The notes under the pieces were generated by a model. It saw only the letters and a program-made list of their open reading frames with translations, was not told the DNA's origin and made no database searches. A stretch of DNA of 64,000 nucleotides from Pseudomonadota bacterium (GTDB lineage: Bacteria; Pseudomonadota; Gammaproteobacteria; Steroidobacterales; Steroidobacteraceae), in contig JADJBE010000003.1 of NCBI GenBank assembly GCA_016703895.1, forward strand, positions 291,077 to 355,076, given 5' to 3'. Below, one piece after another: positions 34,937-44,499 of this stretch. The number at the start of each line of letters is the position of its first letter. Position 1 is the first letter of the stretch. Position numbers and translations under genes: made by a program.

Positions 34937-37302
34937 GCAGCAGCGCGAATCGCCTGCCAGACCGCGTGCGGCGTTGCTGGCATGGCGATGTCGGTCACGC
35001 CGAGTGGCGCCAGCGCGTCCAGCACCGCACCGATGACGGCCGGTGGCGATGCGATCGTGCCTGCTTCACCGCAACCTTTCACGCCGAGCACGTTGTTAGG
35101 CGACGGAAAGTTGATGTAATCGGTGGTGAACGACGGCAGATCGTCGGCGCGCGGCATCGTATAGTCCATGAAACTGCCGGATAGCAGCTGCGCCGTGTCG
35201 GGATCATAAACGCACTGTTCCAGCAGCGCCTGGCCGATGCCCTGCGCAAGACCGCCATGCACTTGCCCATCGACGATCATCGGATTGAGGATCGCGCCGA
35301 AATCGTCGACGACTGCGTAGGCTGTGAAGCGAGTCTTGCCCGTCTCCGGGTCGATCTCCACCTCGCAGATATGCGCACCGGCTGGGAACACGAAGTTCGG
35401 TGGATCAAAGAAGGCCTTCTCTTCGAGCCCGGGTTCGATCTCATTGCACGGCCAGGCGGCTGGCGCGTGGGCCAGGAACGCCACTTCCTGGAATGCCAGG
35501 CCGCGATCTGTGCCCCGGATCGAGAATCGTCCGCTCTGGAATTCCACGTCCGTCTCGCTCGCCTCGAGCACGCGGGCGGCGATGCGTTTGCCCTTGGCAA
35601 TGATCTTGTCGATCGCCATGGCAATGGCGCTGCCGCCGAGTGCCAGTGAGCGCGAGCCGAGCGTGCCGATGCCGTATTGCACACGTCCGGTATCGCCATG
35701 AACGATGTCAACCTGCTCGATTGGCACGCCGAGCCGTTCGCAGACGAGTTGCGCAAAGGTGGTCTCGTGTCCCTGACCGTGCGAGTGCGTGCCGGTCAGC
35801 ACCACGACACTGCCGGACGGATTGACGCGGACGGTGGCGCCCTCGAACATGCCGACGCCACCGCCGGAGGCGAGGTACAAGGCCGACGGTCCCTCACCGC
35901 CGGCCTCGAGGTAACAGGAAATGCCGATGCCGCGCAGCAGGCCTTGCGCTTTCGACTGCGCCCGTCTGGCCTCGAAACCCGCGTAGTCGCCCAATTCGAG
36001 CGCGCGGGCGAGCAGAGCAGGGTAGTCACTCGGTTCGTATTCGAATCCGAAAGGCGTCTTCCAGGGGAGCTGGTCCGAACGGATGAGGTTCCGGCGCCGC
36101 AGCTCGGCACGATCGATACCCAGGTCGCGCGCGGCCTGATCGACGATGCGTTCAATCACAAAAATGGCTTCGGGTCTGCCGGCGCCGCGATACGCGTCGG
36201 TGGGCACCGTGTTAGTCCAGATGCCCCGCACGTCACAACAACCGACGGGAATGGCGTAATTGCCGCAAAGCACACTGGAGTACAAGAAAGTGCAGATGAG
36301 TGGGCCGAAGGTGGAGAAATAGGCGCCCAGGTTCGCGGCGGTGTCGACTCTGAGGGCGAGAAACTTACCCTCGGCATCGAGTGCCAGTTCGACATGGGTG
36401 ACGTGGTCTCTGGCCTGTCGATCGCTGACGAAGCCCTCGCTGCGATCGGCCGCCCAGTGCACCGGCCTGCCGAGACGGCGGGCGGCCCATAGCACGAGCA
36501 CGGTCTCTGGGTAATGCTGCGCCTTGGTGCCGAAGCCACCGCCGACGTCGGGCGACACCACGCGCAGCTTGCTCTCCGGCGCGCGCAGCGTAGCCTTTGC
36601 TAACAACAGTCGTTCGATATGCGGCGTTTGTGTCGACAGATAGAGCGTGAATTCAGCCTTACCGCCATCGAAGGCGCCGGTCGCCGTACGGGGCTCCATC
36701 GGGTTGCAGACCAAACGGTTGTTGATGAGATCGAGGCGCGCGATGTGGGCCGCCTTGGCGAACCCGCGCTCAGTCGCGTCAAGATCGCCGCTACGCCAGT
36801 GAAACGCCACATTGCCGGGGGCCTGCTGCCACAGGCAGGGTGCCTCGGGAGCGATGGCACGTTCGATCGTGGCAACCGCCGGGAGGTCGTCGATGTCACA
36901 TTCAATCAGTTCCGCGGCATCGCGGGCTTGCATGAGTGTCTCGGCGACAATCAACGCGATCGGCTCGCCGACATGCCGAACGCGCTCGCCAGCCAGCACC
37001 GGATGGGGTGGATCGAAGCGCGCACTGCCGTCAACATTGGTGGTGTGCCAGGCACAAGGCAGGTTGCCGATCTGGTCAGCTTGCAGATCAGCTGCCGTGA
37101 AAACACCGATGACGCCCGGCGCAGAACTGGCTGCCGACGTATCGATGCGGCGCAGCGTACCGTGCGCGACCGACGAGCGCAGCACGTAGGCGTAGGCTTG
37201 TCCGGGCAAGGTGATGTCGTCGGTGTAACGGCCCTGGCCAGTGATGAACCGATAGTCTTCAACTCGTGGCACTGACGCGCCGAAACCTGTCCCGCTCATC
37301 AC
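34909..37302 (-). CDS. Molybdenum hydroxylase large subunit (CoxL type), intact
   Basis: A 797-residue molybdopterin subunit with every classic motif: GGGFGTKAQ near 245, TDAYRGAGRPEA near 385, SHGQGHETTFAQ near 505, and GCGEAGTI near 755 holding the catalytic Glu. Thus it should be catalytically competent. The AYRGAG motif is of the general hydroxylase type, not the selenocysteine-like AYRCSFR of true CO dehydrogenase, so the substrate is an organic compound. It is the last gene of the minus-strand operon, 75 bases after coxE. Confidence 0.93.
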   Translation of the reverse strand: MMSGTGFGASVPRVEDYRFITGQGRYTDDITLPGQAYAYVLRSSVAHGTLRRIDTSAASSAPGVIGVFTAADLQADQIGNLPCAWHTTNVDGSARFDPPHPVLAGERVRHVGEPIALIVAETLMQARDAAELIECDIDDLPAVATIERAIAPEAPCLWQQAPGNVAFHWRSGDLDATERGFAKAAHIARLDLINNRLVCNPMEPRTATGAFDGGKAEFTLYLSTQTPHIERLLLAKATLRAPESKLRVVSPDVGGGFGTKAQHYPETVLVLWAARRLGRPVHWAADRSEGFVSDRQARDHVTHVELALDAEGKFLALRVDTAANLGAYFSTFGPLICTFLYSSVLCGNYAIPVGCCDVRGIWTNTVPTDAYRGAGRPEAIFVIERIVDQAARDLGIDRAELRRRNLIRSDQLPWKTPFGFEYEPSDYPALLARALELGDYAGFEARRAQSKAQGLLRGIGISCYLEAGGEGPSALYLASGGGVGMFEGATVRVNPSGSVVVLTGTHSHGQGHETTFAQLVCERLGVPIEQVDIVHGDTGRVQYGIGTLGSRSLALGGSAIAMAIDKIIAKGKRIAARVLEASETDVEFQSGRFSIRGTDRGLAFQEVAFLAHAPAAWPCNEIEPGLEEKAFFDPPNFVFPAGAHICEVEIDPETGKTRFTAYAVVDDFGAILNPMIVDGQVHGGLAQGIGQALLEQCVYDPDTAQLLSGSFMDYTMPRADDLPSFTTDYINFPSPNNVLGVKGCGEAGTIASPPAVIGAVLDALAPLGVTDIAMPATPHAVWQAIRAAAQKGLAVPM

Positions 37303-37377
37303 CTCTCCTTAGCGGGTATCCCCGCTGTTGTCGCAACCCGTTCTACGGCTGATTCCGCGAACCTGTCAAGTCAGGTT

Positions 37378-38531
37378 TCAGCCGAATTTCCCATGCAATT
37401 TGCTGCTATCGATCAGTTTAGTTAGTGCCAACAGCGACTCGACATTGTGGGCCGACAGCCGACGCGTCGCATACCGCTCGAGGACCGCGGCGCCCGCTGC
37501 CAGTGGTTGGTAGACGGGCTGCGGCGCAACGGGTTGAGCCAGATCAATTCGCGGCATTGCCGTGCGAGCCGGGCGACTTCGGTCTCGAGCTGCTCGACGC
37601 CACCACGTTCGAGACCATCGGTGAGTACGACGACCCAGGGGCTGCGGGTCAGCACGCGTCGTGCCCAATGATGATGGAACTGCGCCAGCGCCTCGCCAAT
37701 GCGAGTACCGCCATCCCAGTCGGTGACGCTGCGTGCCACCTGTTGCAGCGCGACGTCGGGATCGGCGTTGCGCAGAGCAGGCGTCACGCGCGTCAAGTGG
37801 GTCGCGAAGGTGAACACTTCCAGCCGGCCGCCGCGCCGCCCGAGGGCCCAAGCGAGTTGCAGCGCCATGCGCGCATAGGACGCCATCGAGCCGGAGATAT
37901 CGATGAGCAGCACCCAGTCACGCGGCCGATACTGCGCTCGGCGTCGTGGTGGTGGTAGCGCGTCGAGGCCACGCCGCATCTGCTGTAGTGTGCGTCGCAG
38001 GTCGACGTGCGGGCCGCGTTTAGCGGGCACGATGCGGCGCGTGCGGCGCTGCGCGGCGTGCGACGGGGTTGCGGCCAGCAGCCGCAGCGCGTCGTCAAGT
38101 TCGGCCGTGCTCATCTGTTCAAAATCCTTGGCCGCGAGCACCTCGGCAGTCGAGGCTGAGCCCGCGGCGTCACGCTCGATCCGCCCCGTGGCTGGCGTCT
38201 GCTGTAGGCCGAGTTCTAATAGTGCGGCTGCGAGACGGCGCCCACCGGGTGCCGCCGGCAGATCCCAGGAGCGAGGTTGAGCGGGCGGGTTCTCGGCGAT
38301 CCTGTCGCGCTCATTGCCAAACAGCAGCGTGAACAAGCGCTCGAACAGCTCGAAGTCGGCTGGCTCGTGGATCAGCGCAGCGCGCAGAGCATCGCGCACA
38401 TCGTTAGGACGGTCGAGTTCGACGCAGGCGAGTGCCGCCGCCACCAGTACCGCACCGCTGCCGAGCTTCACACCACTGTCGCGCAGTGCTTGCGCCAGGC
38501 GCGGCAGCGTGAGCATAACCGGGTGGCTCAC
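37378..38531 (-). pseudogene. CoxE-like VWA protein, frameshifted near C-terminus
   Basis: A von Willebrand A domain protein of the CoxE family. The MIDAS site reads LLIDISGSMASYARM and the second loop VVVLTDGLERGG; N-terminal helices resemble other CoxE proteins. Near 37515-37520 the frame slips: after LIWLNPL the expected VYQPLAAGAAVLERY...HNVESLLALTKLID runs on in another frame to 37378. With its MoxR-type partner, CoxE takes part in cofactor or cluster insertion into the large subunit. Its GTG start overlaps the AAA gene's stop by four bases. Confidence 0.8.
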
Positions 38532-39421
38532 GCGGCGCTGATGCTTGGTGGATTCGCGCGCACGGCGGAGATATCCTCTTCATACTTCAACAGCACACCG
38601 AGTGTCTCATGTAACAACTGCGGCGTCAGCGCATGCTGACCGAGCGCGACGATCGCGCGTGCCCACTCGATACTCTCGGCCACGCCCGGTGGCTTCTGCA
38701 GTCGCCGCTGCCGCAGCCCCTGCACGAATTGCACAATCTCCTGCGCCAGCGCATCACCCGCTTCCGGTGCGCGCGCTGCAAGGATCTCGAGCTCGCGTGC
38801 GGCGTCCGGATACCCGACCCAGTGATACAGACAGCGACGCTTCAGCGCGTCGTGTACTTCACGCGTGCGGTTTGACGTTAGTACGACAATCGGCGGCTGC
38901 GCGGCGCGTACGGTTCCCAGCTCGGGGATCGTGACTTGGTAGTCGGCGAGAATTTCGAGCAGGAAGGCTTCGAACGGTTCGTCCGCTCGGTCAATCTCGT
39001 CGATTAACAGCACCGGCGGACCCTTTGCGTTCGGCTCAAGCGCCTGCAACAGAGGCCGCTTGATCAAGAATTCGGGGGAGAACACGGCGCTTGTGAGTGT
39101 GGCGCGCGACCGATCAGCGCTGGTGGTCACCTCGGCGACCCGCAGTTCTAACAGCTGTCGCAGATGGTTCCATTCGTAAAGCGCGGAGGACGCGTCGAGA
39201 CCCTCATAGCACTGCAGTCGGATGAGGTCGCGCCCGAGCCCGGCGGCCAATGCGCGCGCGACTTCCGTCTTGCCGACGCCAGCCTCACCCTCCAGAAACA
39301 GCGGTCGGCCCAGCTTGAGCGCGAGAAACGTGACCACCGACAACGTCCGATCAGCGAGATAGCGCTGGCCGCGCAGCAGCGCCTCGGTTGCATCGACGGA
39401 AGCGGGCAGTGCGACGCTCAA
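38528..39421 (-). CDS. MoxR-type AAA+ ATPase (CoxD-like)
   Basis: A 297-residue AAA+ protein. Walker A is LEGEAGVGKTEVARALA (near 43-52), Walker B LLIDEIDRADEPFEAFLLEIL, and the sensor region VVLTSNRTREVHDALKRRCLYHW, as in MoxR-family chaperone ATPases. CoxD is needed to mature the metal centre of CO dehydrogenase-type enzymes. It is coupled to coxE by overlap and starts 11 bases after coxM. No lesion seen. Confidence 0.9.
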   Translation of the reverse strand: MSVALPASVDATEALLRGQRYLADRTLSVVTFLALKLGRPLFLEGEAGVGKTEVARALAAGLGRDLIRLQCYEGLDASSALYEWNHLRQLLELRVAEVTTSADRSRATLTSAVFSPEFLIKRPLLQALEPNAKGPPVLLIDEIDRADEPFEAFLLEILADYQVTIPELGTVRAAQPPIVVLTSNRTREVHDALKRRCLYHWVGYPDAARELEILAARAPEAGDALAQEIVQFVQGLRQRRLQKPPGVAESIEWARAIVALGQHALTPQLLHETLGVLLKYEEDISAVRANPPSISAA

Positions 39422-39432
39422 GAATGCTGCCG

Positions 39433-40233
39433 TCAGCCGCCGAGCGCAGCCGCGACCGCGCGCTTCGCCATCACACTAACGAGGCTGGCACGATACTCGG
39501 CCGAGCCATGCAAATCATTGTTCAAATTGTCCGCCGGGATGCTGAGACCCTCGAGAGCGTCGGGCGTGAAGCGCTTGGCCAGCGCAGCCTCGAACAGCGC
39601 CACGCGGAACACGCATGGGCCGGCGCCGGTGACTGCAACGCGAATGCCGGTCGCGGTATCGGCCACGAACACACCCACCATTGCGTAACGCGACGCCGGA
39701 TTCGGGTACTTGGCGTACGCGGCCCGCTTGGGAATGTCGAAACGGAGCTGCGTGATCACCTCGCTCGATTTGAGCGCCGTCGAGAACATGCCGGTGAAAA
39801 AGTCATCGGCTGCAATTTCACGTTGATTGGTGATGACGATGCCAGCCAGCGCGAGCAGCGCCGACGGGTAGTCGGCAGCCGGGTCGTTGTTGGCAATCGA
39901 GCCGCCGATTGTGCCGCGATTGCGCACCAGCGGATCGCCGATACCGCCGGCGAGCGCAGCGAGCGCCGGCAAGGCGCGGCGCAGCTCGGCAGACCGGGCA
40001 ACGTCGGCGTGGCGCGTCATGGCACCGATCTCAACCCGGTTCGCCTCGACGCGGATGCCGGTTAGTTCGGTAATGCGGCTCAGATCGATCAGGCGGTCGG
40101 GGCGCGCTAAACGCAACTTCAGCGTGGGTAGCAGTGTCATACCGCCGGCGATGAATTTGTTCTCGCCGCTGGCGCTCGCGCTTTTTACGGCAGACTGTAG
40201 ATCCGCCGGCTTGAGGTATTCGAATGGATACAT
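39433..40233 (-). CDS. Molybdenum hydroxylase FAD subunit (CoxM type), intact
   Basis: A 266-residue FAD subunit: MYPFEYLKPADLQSAVKS opens it, with FIAGGMTLLPTLKLR and GGIGDPLVRNRGTIGGSIANNDPAADYPSALLAL forming the FAD site. The C-terminal domain is complete. Start chosen at ATG 40233, ten bases after the coxS stop. It passes electrons from the iron-sulphur subunit to the acceptor, likely the quinone pool or NAD. Confidence 0.92.
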   Translation of the reverse strand: MYPFEYLKPADLQSAVKSASASGENKFIAGGMTLLPTLKLRLARPDRLIDLSRITELTGIRVEANRVEIGAMTRHADVARSAELRRALPALAALAGGIGDPLVRNRGTIGGSIANNDPAADYPSALLALAGIVITNQREIAADDFFTGMFSTALKSSEVITQLRFDIPKRAAYAKYPNPASRYAMVGVFVADTATGIRVAVTGAGPCVFRVALFEAALAKRFTPDALEGLSIPADNLNNDLHGSAEYRASLVSVMAKRAVAAALGG

Positions 40234-40243
40234 CTGCCGCTCC

Positions 40244-40714
40244 TCAGTCCGTCGCGCGCATCGTCTGCGCGGCAGCGGCGACGGCCTTGACGATGTTGTG
40301 ATATCCGGTACAGCGGCAGATGTTGCCATCGAGGCCGTCGCGAATTTCCTGTTCGGTCGGATTTCGGGTTGTGAGTTAGTAGTTCCACCGCTGTCATGAT
40401 CATCCCGGGCGTGCAGAAGCCGCATTGCAGCGCGTGGTTGGCGCGGAACGCCGCCTGCACGGGATGCAGAGCGCCTTTGGGTGCCAAGCCCTCGATTGTC
40501 GTGACTTGCGCCCCGTCCGCCTGGGCAGCGAGCATCGTGCAGCTCTTGACCGCGCGGCCGTCGACATGCACGACGCAGGCGCCGCACTGCGTGGTATCGC
40601 AGCCGACATGCGTGCCAGTAAGGAGCAGGTTCTTGCGCAACAGCTCGACCAGCAGCGTGCGCTCCTCGACGTCCGCCGACACACGGCGACCGTTGACTTC
40701 AGACTGACTTTCAT
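40244..40714 (-). pseudogene. Molybdenum hydroxylase [2Fe-2S] subunit (CoxS type), two frame lesions
   Basis: The small subunit of the second enzyme. Ligand clusters GCDTTQCGACVVHVDG and CGFCTPGM are readable, and the last pair CRCTGY appears only after the frame is corrected. Two single-base lesions lie in A runs read on this strand: one A missing near 40698 (between MKVSLK and VNGRRVSADVEE) and one extra at 40362-40364 (before PTEQEIRDGLDGNICRC). As written the usable frame begins at an internal GTG (40682) and loses the last cluster motif. Confidence 0.85.
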
Positions 40715-40730
40715 GCGGCGCTTCCTTCTG

Positions 40731-41303
40731 TCAACGTGCCAGTAACCAAATCACGATAGCGGCAATCACTGCAGCGGCAAGCCAGGCGAACGGCGCGAGA
40801 CGTCTCGTGCCTGCGACGGCGTCTTCGGCACCCGCAGTCGTCACGGCCGCGTCCTGGCGTGTCGCACCTGCATCGAGCCGCTTAGCGAATGCGTCGAAGA
40901 ACTGGTCGGCAAGCTGCCGCGTAAAACCCTCGAGCAGCCGCGATCCCACCTGCGCCAACTTGCCGCCCAGTCGCAAGTCGGCCGAATAACGCAGTACGGT
41001 GGCGCCGGCGTCTTCGCTCAGGCTGACTTGGGCAACGCCCTTGCCGAAGCCCACGGCCGCCTTGCCTTCGCCGCTGATCGTGTACGACTCGGGTGGTTTC
41101 ATGTCGGCCAGTTGGATACGGGTCGCGAACGTCGCGCGCACCGGCCCGAGTGCGGCGGCGACACGCGCGTCGATCTCTGTTTCGGATAAGCGTTCCAGCT
41201 CTTCACATCCCGGGATGCACGCTTTGAGGACGTCCGTGTCGTTAAGTGCCGCCCAGACGGTTTCGCGCGGGGCAGCGATGCGGTATTCGCCAGTGATCGC
41301 CAA
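40731..41303 (-). CDS. CoxG-like SRPBCC protein with C-terminal anchor
   Basis: A protein of about 190 residues. AITGEYRIAAPRETVWAALNDTDVLKACIPGCEELERLSETE is the CoxG (START-like, SRPBCC) signature; the last 25 residues (FAWLAAAVIAAIVIWLLAR) form a membrane anchor. CoxG helps attach the enzyme to the membrane. I chose a TTG at 41303 because GGAGA lies seven bases upstream and homologues begin at this point; an ATG at 41342 would add 13 residues. First gene of the G-S-M-D-E-L operon. Confidence 0.85.
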   Translation of the reverse strand: MAITGEYRIAAPRETVWAALNDTDVLKACIPGCEELERLSETEIDARVAAALGPVRATFATRIQLADMKPPESYTISGEGKAAVGFGKGVAQVSLSEDAGATVLRYSADLRLGGKLAQVGSRLLEGFTRQLADQFFDAFAKRLDAGATRQDAAVTTAGAEDAVAGTRRLAPFAWLAAAVIAAIVIWLLAR

Positions 41304-41574
41304 GAGCAAGTCTCCGTAGCGACGGAATTCGCACGAAGCCATCCCCCGGCGCCGAACGGTTGTCCATCATTTCAACACTACGATGCCATCACAAGACGTT
41401 TGCCGCCAACAATTTCGCGCGGCAGCGCGAGAACCCAACGCTGTGGAGACCGACGCCACCTTATTCGCCGCATTTCAGCTGCATTTCGAGGGTATTCTTG
41501 CGGGCACTGACACTTTAGTCGACGCAAGCGGCGACGATGCCGATCTGCGTTACAAGTCTTGGGGATTGCAGACT

Positions 41575-43017
41575 ATGGTCACTCGACGAACAGTATTGGC
41601 AGGTGGGCTGGGCGCGGGCGTGGCGTCGGCGTCATCGCGCGTCTGGGCCACATCGAGTCGGGCAACGGACGCGTCAACGTCTGATGTTGACTACGTCATT
41701 GTCGGAGCGGGATCCGCGGGCTTTGTACTGGCGCGACGCTTGAGCGAAGCCGGTGCGAAGGTGTTAGTGCTGGAGGCGGGTGGGGCAGACGCGTTGCCCG
41801 AGATTGACAACCCGCAGGCCTGGCCGTTCCTGCAGGGCACTGCGGTGGACTGGCAGTACAAGACGCTGCCGCAGGCGTCCACCGCGAATCGGGTGCATTC
41901 CTGGGCGCGCGGCAAGGTGTTAGGCGGCTCGAGCAGTATCAATGCCATGGGTCATCAGCGCGGTCACCGCGCGGTATTCGATGAATGGGCGCGCCTCGGG
42001 GCAAAGGGCTGGGACTTCGAGGGTCTGCTGCCGTACTTCAGGAAGCAGGAGACGTTTGTTGGCGGCGCGTCCGAGTTCCATGGTGGCGACGGACCGATCT
42101 TTGTGGATGTGCCGCAGCAGGACAAGCGGCATCTGGCTGCTGCGCAGTTTATCTCTGCCGCCACCGGTGCGGGATACGCGCCCACTGACGATCTGAATGG
42201 CGCAGTGATGGAAGGCCCGGCCTGGAATCACCTCGCTTTGAAGGCGGGCGCAAGGCAAAGCACGGTAGCCTGCTACCTGCGCCCAGCGCTGGCGAGCAGC
42301 AACCCGCCACAGATGTTGACCGAGGCTTTAGTCACTCGATTCGATGGAAAGCGCTGCGTCGGCGGGGAGTATCTGCATGCGGGTAAACCGCAGCGGACCC
42401 GTGCCGCTCGCGAGGTGTTGCTTGCGGCGGGCTCGTTGGAATCACCGAAGATATTGACGTTGGCCGGCATCGGTGCGCCGGCAGAGCTCGAACCGATTAG
42501 TACCAAGGTGCGCAGCGCCTCGCCAGGCGTGGGCAAGAACTTGCAGAATCATTTGTTAGGGGTGGGCGTGGTGTATGAGGCGTCCCGACCCATGCCACTG
42601 TCGCAGTATCAGCACGGCGAGGCGATGTGCTTCTTGCGACACGCGCCGCGCCTGGATGCCGCGGAGATTGCAGCTTTCTTGCACGGCGACGAGCTGGCAC
42701 GCGAGATCGGCGGGCGGCCTGAGCTTGCTGCTTGGCGGGGCCGGGAGATTTACCCCGGCACGCGTTGGTCCGGGCAGGCTGAGCGCGAGCGTTTCGTGCG
42801 AGAATCCGTCAATACGTTCTTCCATCCCGTTGGCACTTGCGCAATGGGGCAGGGGCATAACGCGGTGGTTGATTCTGACCTGCGCGTCCGGGGTGTCGAG
42901 GGCTTGCGGGTCGTCGATGCGTCGGTGATACCCATGATTCCCAATGCGATGCCGCATGCAGCCGTGTTGGCGGTGGCGGAGCGGGCTGCAAACCTCATTA
43001 CCGGAGTGAAAACATGA
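41575..43017 (+). CDS. GMC-family oxidoreductase with Tat leader, apparently internally deleted
   Basis: A 480-residue flavoprotein. MVTRRTVLAGGLGAGVASAS is a Tat leader; the FAD fold is DYVIVGAGSAGFVLARRLSEAGAKVLVLEAGG, and WARGKVLGGSSSINAM and the C-terminal FFHPVGTCAMGQ...VVDSDLRVRGVEGLRVVDASVIP with the active-site region NAMPHAAV are present. Between LSQYQHGEAMCFLRHAPRLDA and DELAREIGGRPELAA the usual PxSRGxxxL and following residues are missing, an in-frame gap of perhaps 60-100 residues near 42650-42690. I chose ATG 41575 for the leader. Activity is doubtful. Confidence 0.85.
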   Translation: MVTRRTVLAGGLGAGVASASSRVWATSSRATDASTSDVDYVIVGAGSAGFVLARRLSEAGAKVLVLEAGGADALPEIDNPQAWPFLQGTAVDWQYKTLPQASTANRVHSWARGKVLGGSSSINAMGHQRGHRAVFDEWARLGAKGWDFEGLLPYFRKQETFVGGASEFHGGDGPIFVDVPQQDKRHLAAAQFISAATGAGYAPTDDLNGAVMEGPAWNHLALKAGARQSTVACYLRPALASSNPPQMLTEALVTRFDGKRCVGGEYLHAGKPQRTRAAREVLLAAGSLESPKILTLAGIGAPAELEPISTKVRSASPGVGKNLQNHLLGVGVVYEASRPMPLSQYQHGEAMCFLRHAPRLDAAEIAAFLHGDELAREIGGRPELAAWRGREIYPGTRWSGQAERERFVRESVNTFFHPVGTCAMGQGHNAVVDSDLRVRGVEGLRVVDASVIPMIPNAMPHAAVLAVAERAANLITGVKT

Positions 43018-43559
43018 TCTATGCAAAACTGGCTTCTGTCTTTGTCGTCGCGGCGCTAACACTGGCATTGGCGGCCTGTTCCCCGACTCGCACCCAGAAA
43101 TCGATCGGTGAGCAGGTGGACGACACGGTTATTTTGGGTAAGGTCAACGCGGCACTCATACTCGAACCCAACACGAAGGCGCTGCAGATCGACGTGGAAG
43201 TGTTTCGCGGCATTGTCCAATTGAATGGCTTCGTGGTCTCAGGTACCGAGCGGTCGCGCGCCGTGTCGGTTGCTCGCGGCGTGGCAGGCGTCAAAGTGGT
43301 GCGCAACAACTTGGTCATCGACAAGCAACGAGACACACTCGGCAGCGAGATTGACGATACTGCGATCACGGCCAGGGTCAAGCGTGCACTGGCCGATAGC
43401 GCTGAGACCAGCGCGATGCGCCTGAATGTTCGCACCGCCAACGGCCGGGTGCTGTTGGGCGGCTTTGCGAACAGCCGCGCTGAGAAGGATGCTGCTGCAC
43501 GCATTGCGCGCTCGGTCAGTGAAGTGAAGACCGTATTGAATGAGATTGACGTGAAGTAG
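43014..43559 (+). CDS. BON-domain lipoprotein
   Basis: A 181-residue protein. The leader ends in LALAACSP with a lipobox, so it is likely lipid-anchored. Two BON domains follow: DDTVILGKVNAALILEPNTKALQIDVEVFRGIVQLNGFV and DDTAITARVKRALADSAETSAMRLNVRTANGRVLLGGF, as in OsmY-like proteins that bind membranes or stress ligands. Its ATG overlaps the GMC stop by four bases, so the two are co-translated. Confidence 0.9.
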   Translation: MIYAKLASVFVVAALTLALAACSPTRTQKSIGEQVDDTVILGKVNAALILEPNTKALQIDVEVFRGIVQLNGFVVSGTERSRAVSVARGVAGVKVVRNNLVIDKQRDTLGSEIDDTAITARVKRALADSAETSAMRLNVRTANGRVLLGGFANSRAEKDAAARIARSVSEVKTVLNEIDVK

Positions 43560-43572
43560 GAGTGCAATCAAC

Positions 43573-44499
43573 GTGAAGCAGATACAACTGACGCGGCGCG
43601 CCATGCTCACAACTGCCTTGGCGACCGGTGCATTGATTGGTGGGGTCGCAAGTCAATCGGCAAACGCCAACATGCCCGTGCGAACCAAGAAGCGCGGCTA
43701 TGCCGATGGGCCGTTCGGGCTCGTACACTACTACGACACCGGTACGGCGGGACGTCCGTTGTTGATGTTTCATCAGGCTCCGCAATCAGCGCGGCAGTTC
43801 GACTCGGTGTATGCACCGCTCGCCGAGCGCGGCATCCGCGCGATTGGCATTGATCTGCCGGGATTCGGCATGTCGGACGTCACCGCATTCGTGCCTACGA
43901 TCGAAGACTGGGCACGCATCGCGTCGCCGGTATTAGACGCGCTGGGCGTCGAGCGAGCCGATGTGCTCGGACATCACACGGGCGCACTGGTGGCAACCGA
44001 GATTGCCCTGCAGTTCCCGGATCGCGTCCATAACGTGATCATGCACGGGCCGTTTCCGATCAACGCGGCCGAGCGCGAGGCGCGCCTGAAGAAACTGCAG
44101 ATCACCGAGATCGATTTCGAATACAAGGCGGACGGCAGCCATCTGTCGGAGAGCTTTCGACGGCGTTTCGACATCTACGGACCCGGCGCGGATCCGAAGC
44201 TCACCACGCGGGTGGTGGTTGAAAGATTCCAGGGCTTTGGGCCGTTCTGGTACGGTCACAATGCGGCTTACCGTTACGATCACGGCGCGGCGCTGCAACG
44301 CCTGAAACATCGCGCAATGATCTTGACTAACACAACGGACGCGATCTACCCGCTCGCGCAGCGCGCACGAAAGCTACGACCGGATTTCGAGTACGCCGAA
44401 TTCGCAGGCGGTGGCGTGGACATTCTTGATCAGCAGCCCGAGGCTTGGTCAGATACGGTGGCAAGTTTTCTGGGCACTAACGGCAAGGCGACATCATGA
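43573..44499 (+). CDS. Tat-exported alpha/beta-hydrolase-fold protein with His at the elbow
   Basis: A 308-residue protein starting GTG 43573 with a Tat leader (LTRRAMLTTALATGALIGG). The fold is clear: PLLMFHQAPQSARQFDSVY for the oxyanion strand, IDLPGFGMSD, and the elbow LGHHTGALVATEIA. In the G-x-S-x-G position of catalytic members the third residue is His, not Ser, and the usual C-terminal triad His (before DILDQQPEAW) is Val. So normal serine-hydrolase chemistry looks absent. The same change occurs in both halves of the double protein at 49-50.7 kb. Confidence 0.82.
   Translation: MKQIQLTRRAMLTTALATGALIGGVASQSANANMPVRTKKRGYADGPFGLVHYYDTGTAGRPLLMFHQAPQSARQFDSVYAPLAERGIRAIGIDLPGFGMSDVTAFVPTIEDWARIASPVLDALGVERADVLGHHTGALVATEIALQFPDRVHNVIMHGPFPINAAEREARLKKLQITEIDFEYKADGSHLSESFRRRFDIYGPGADPKLTTRVVVERFQGFGPFWYGHNAAYRYDHGAALQRLKHRAMILTNTTDAIYPLAQRARKLRPDFEYAEFAGGGVDILDQQPEAWSDTVASFLGTNGKATS

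Noticed and set aside
37311..37326. AGCGGG/CCCGCT hairpin between coxE and coxL
   Set aside because: Six-base stem without a T tract; too short to call.
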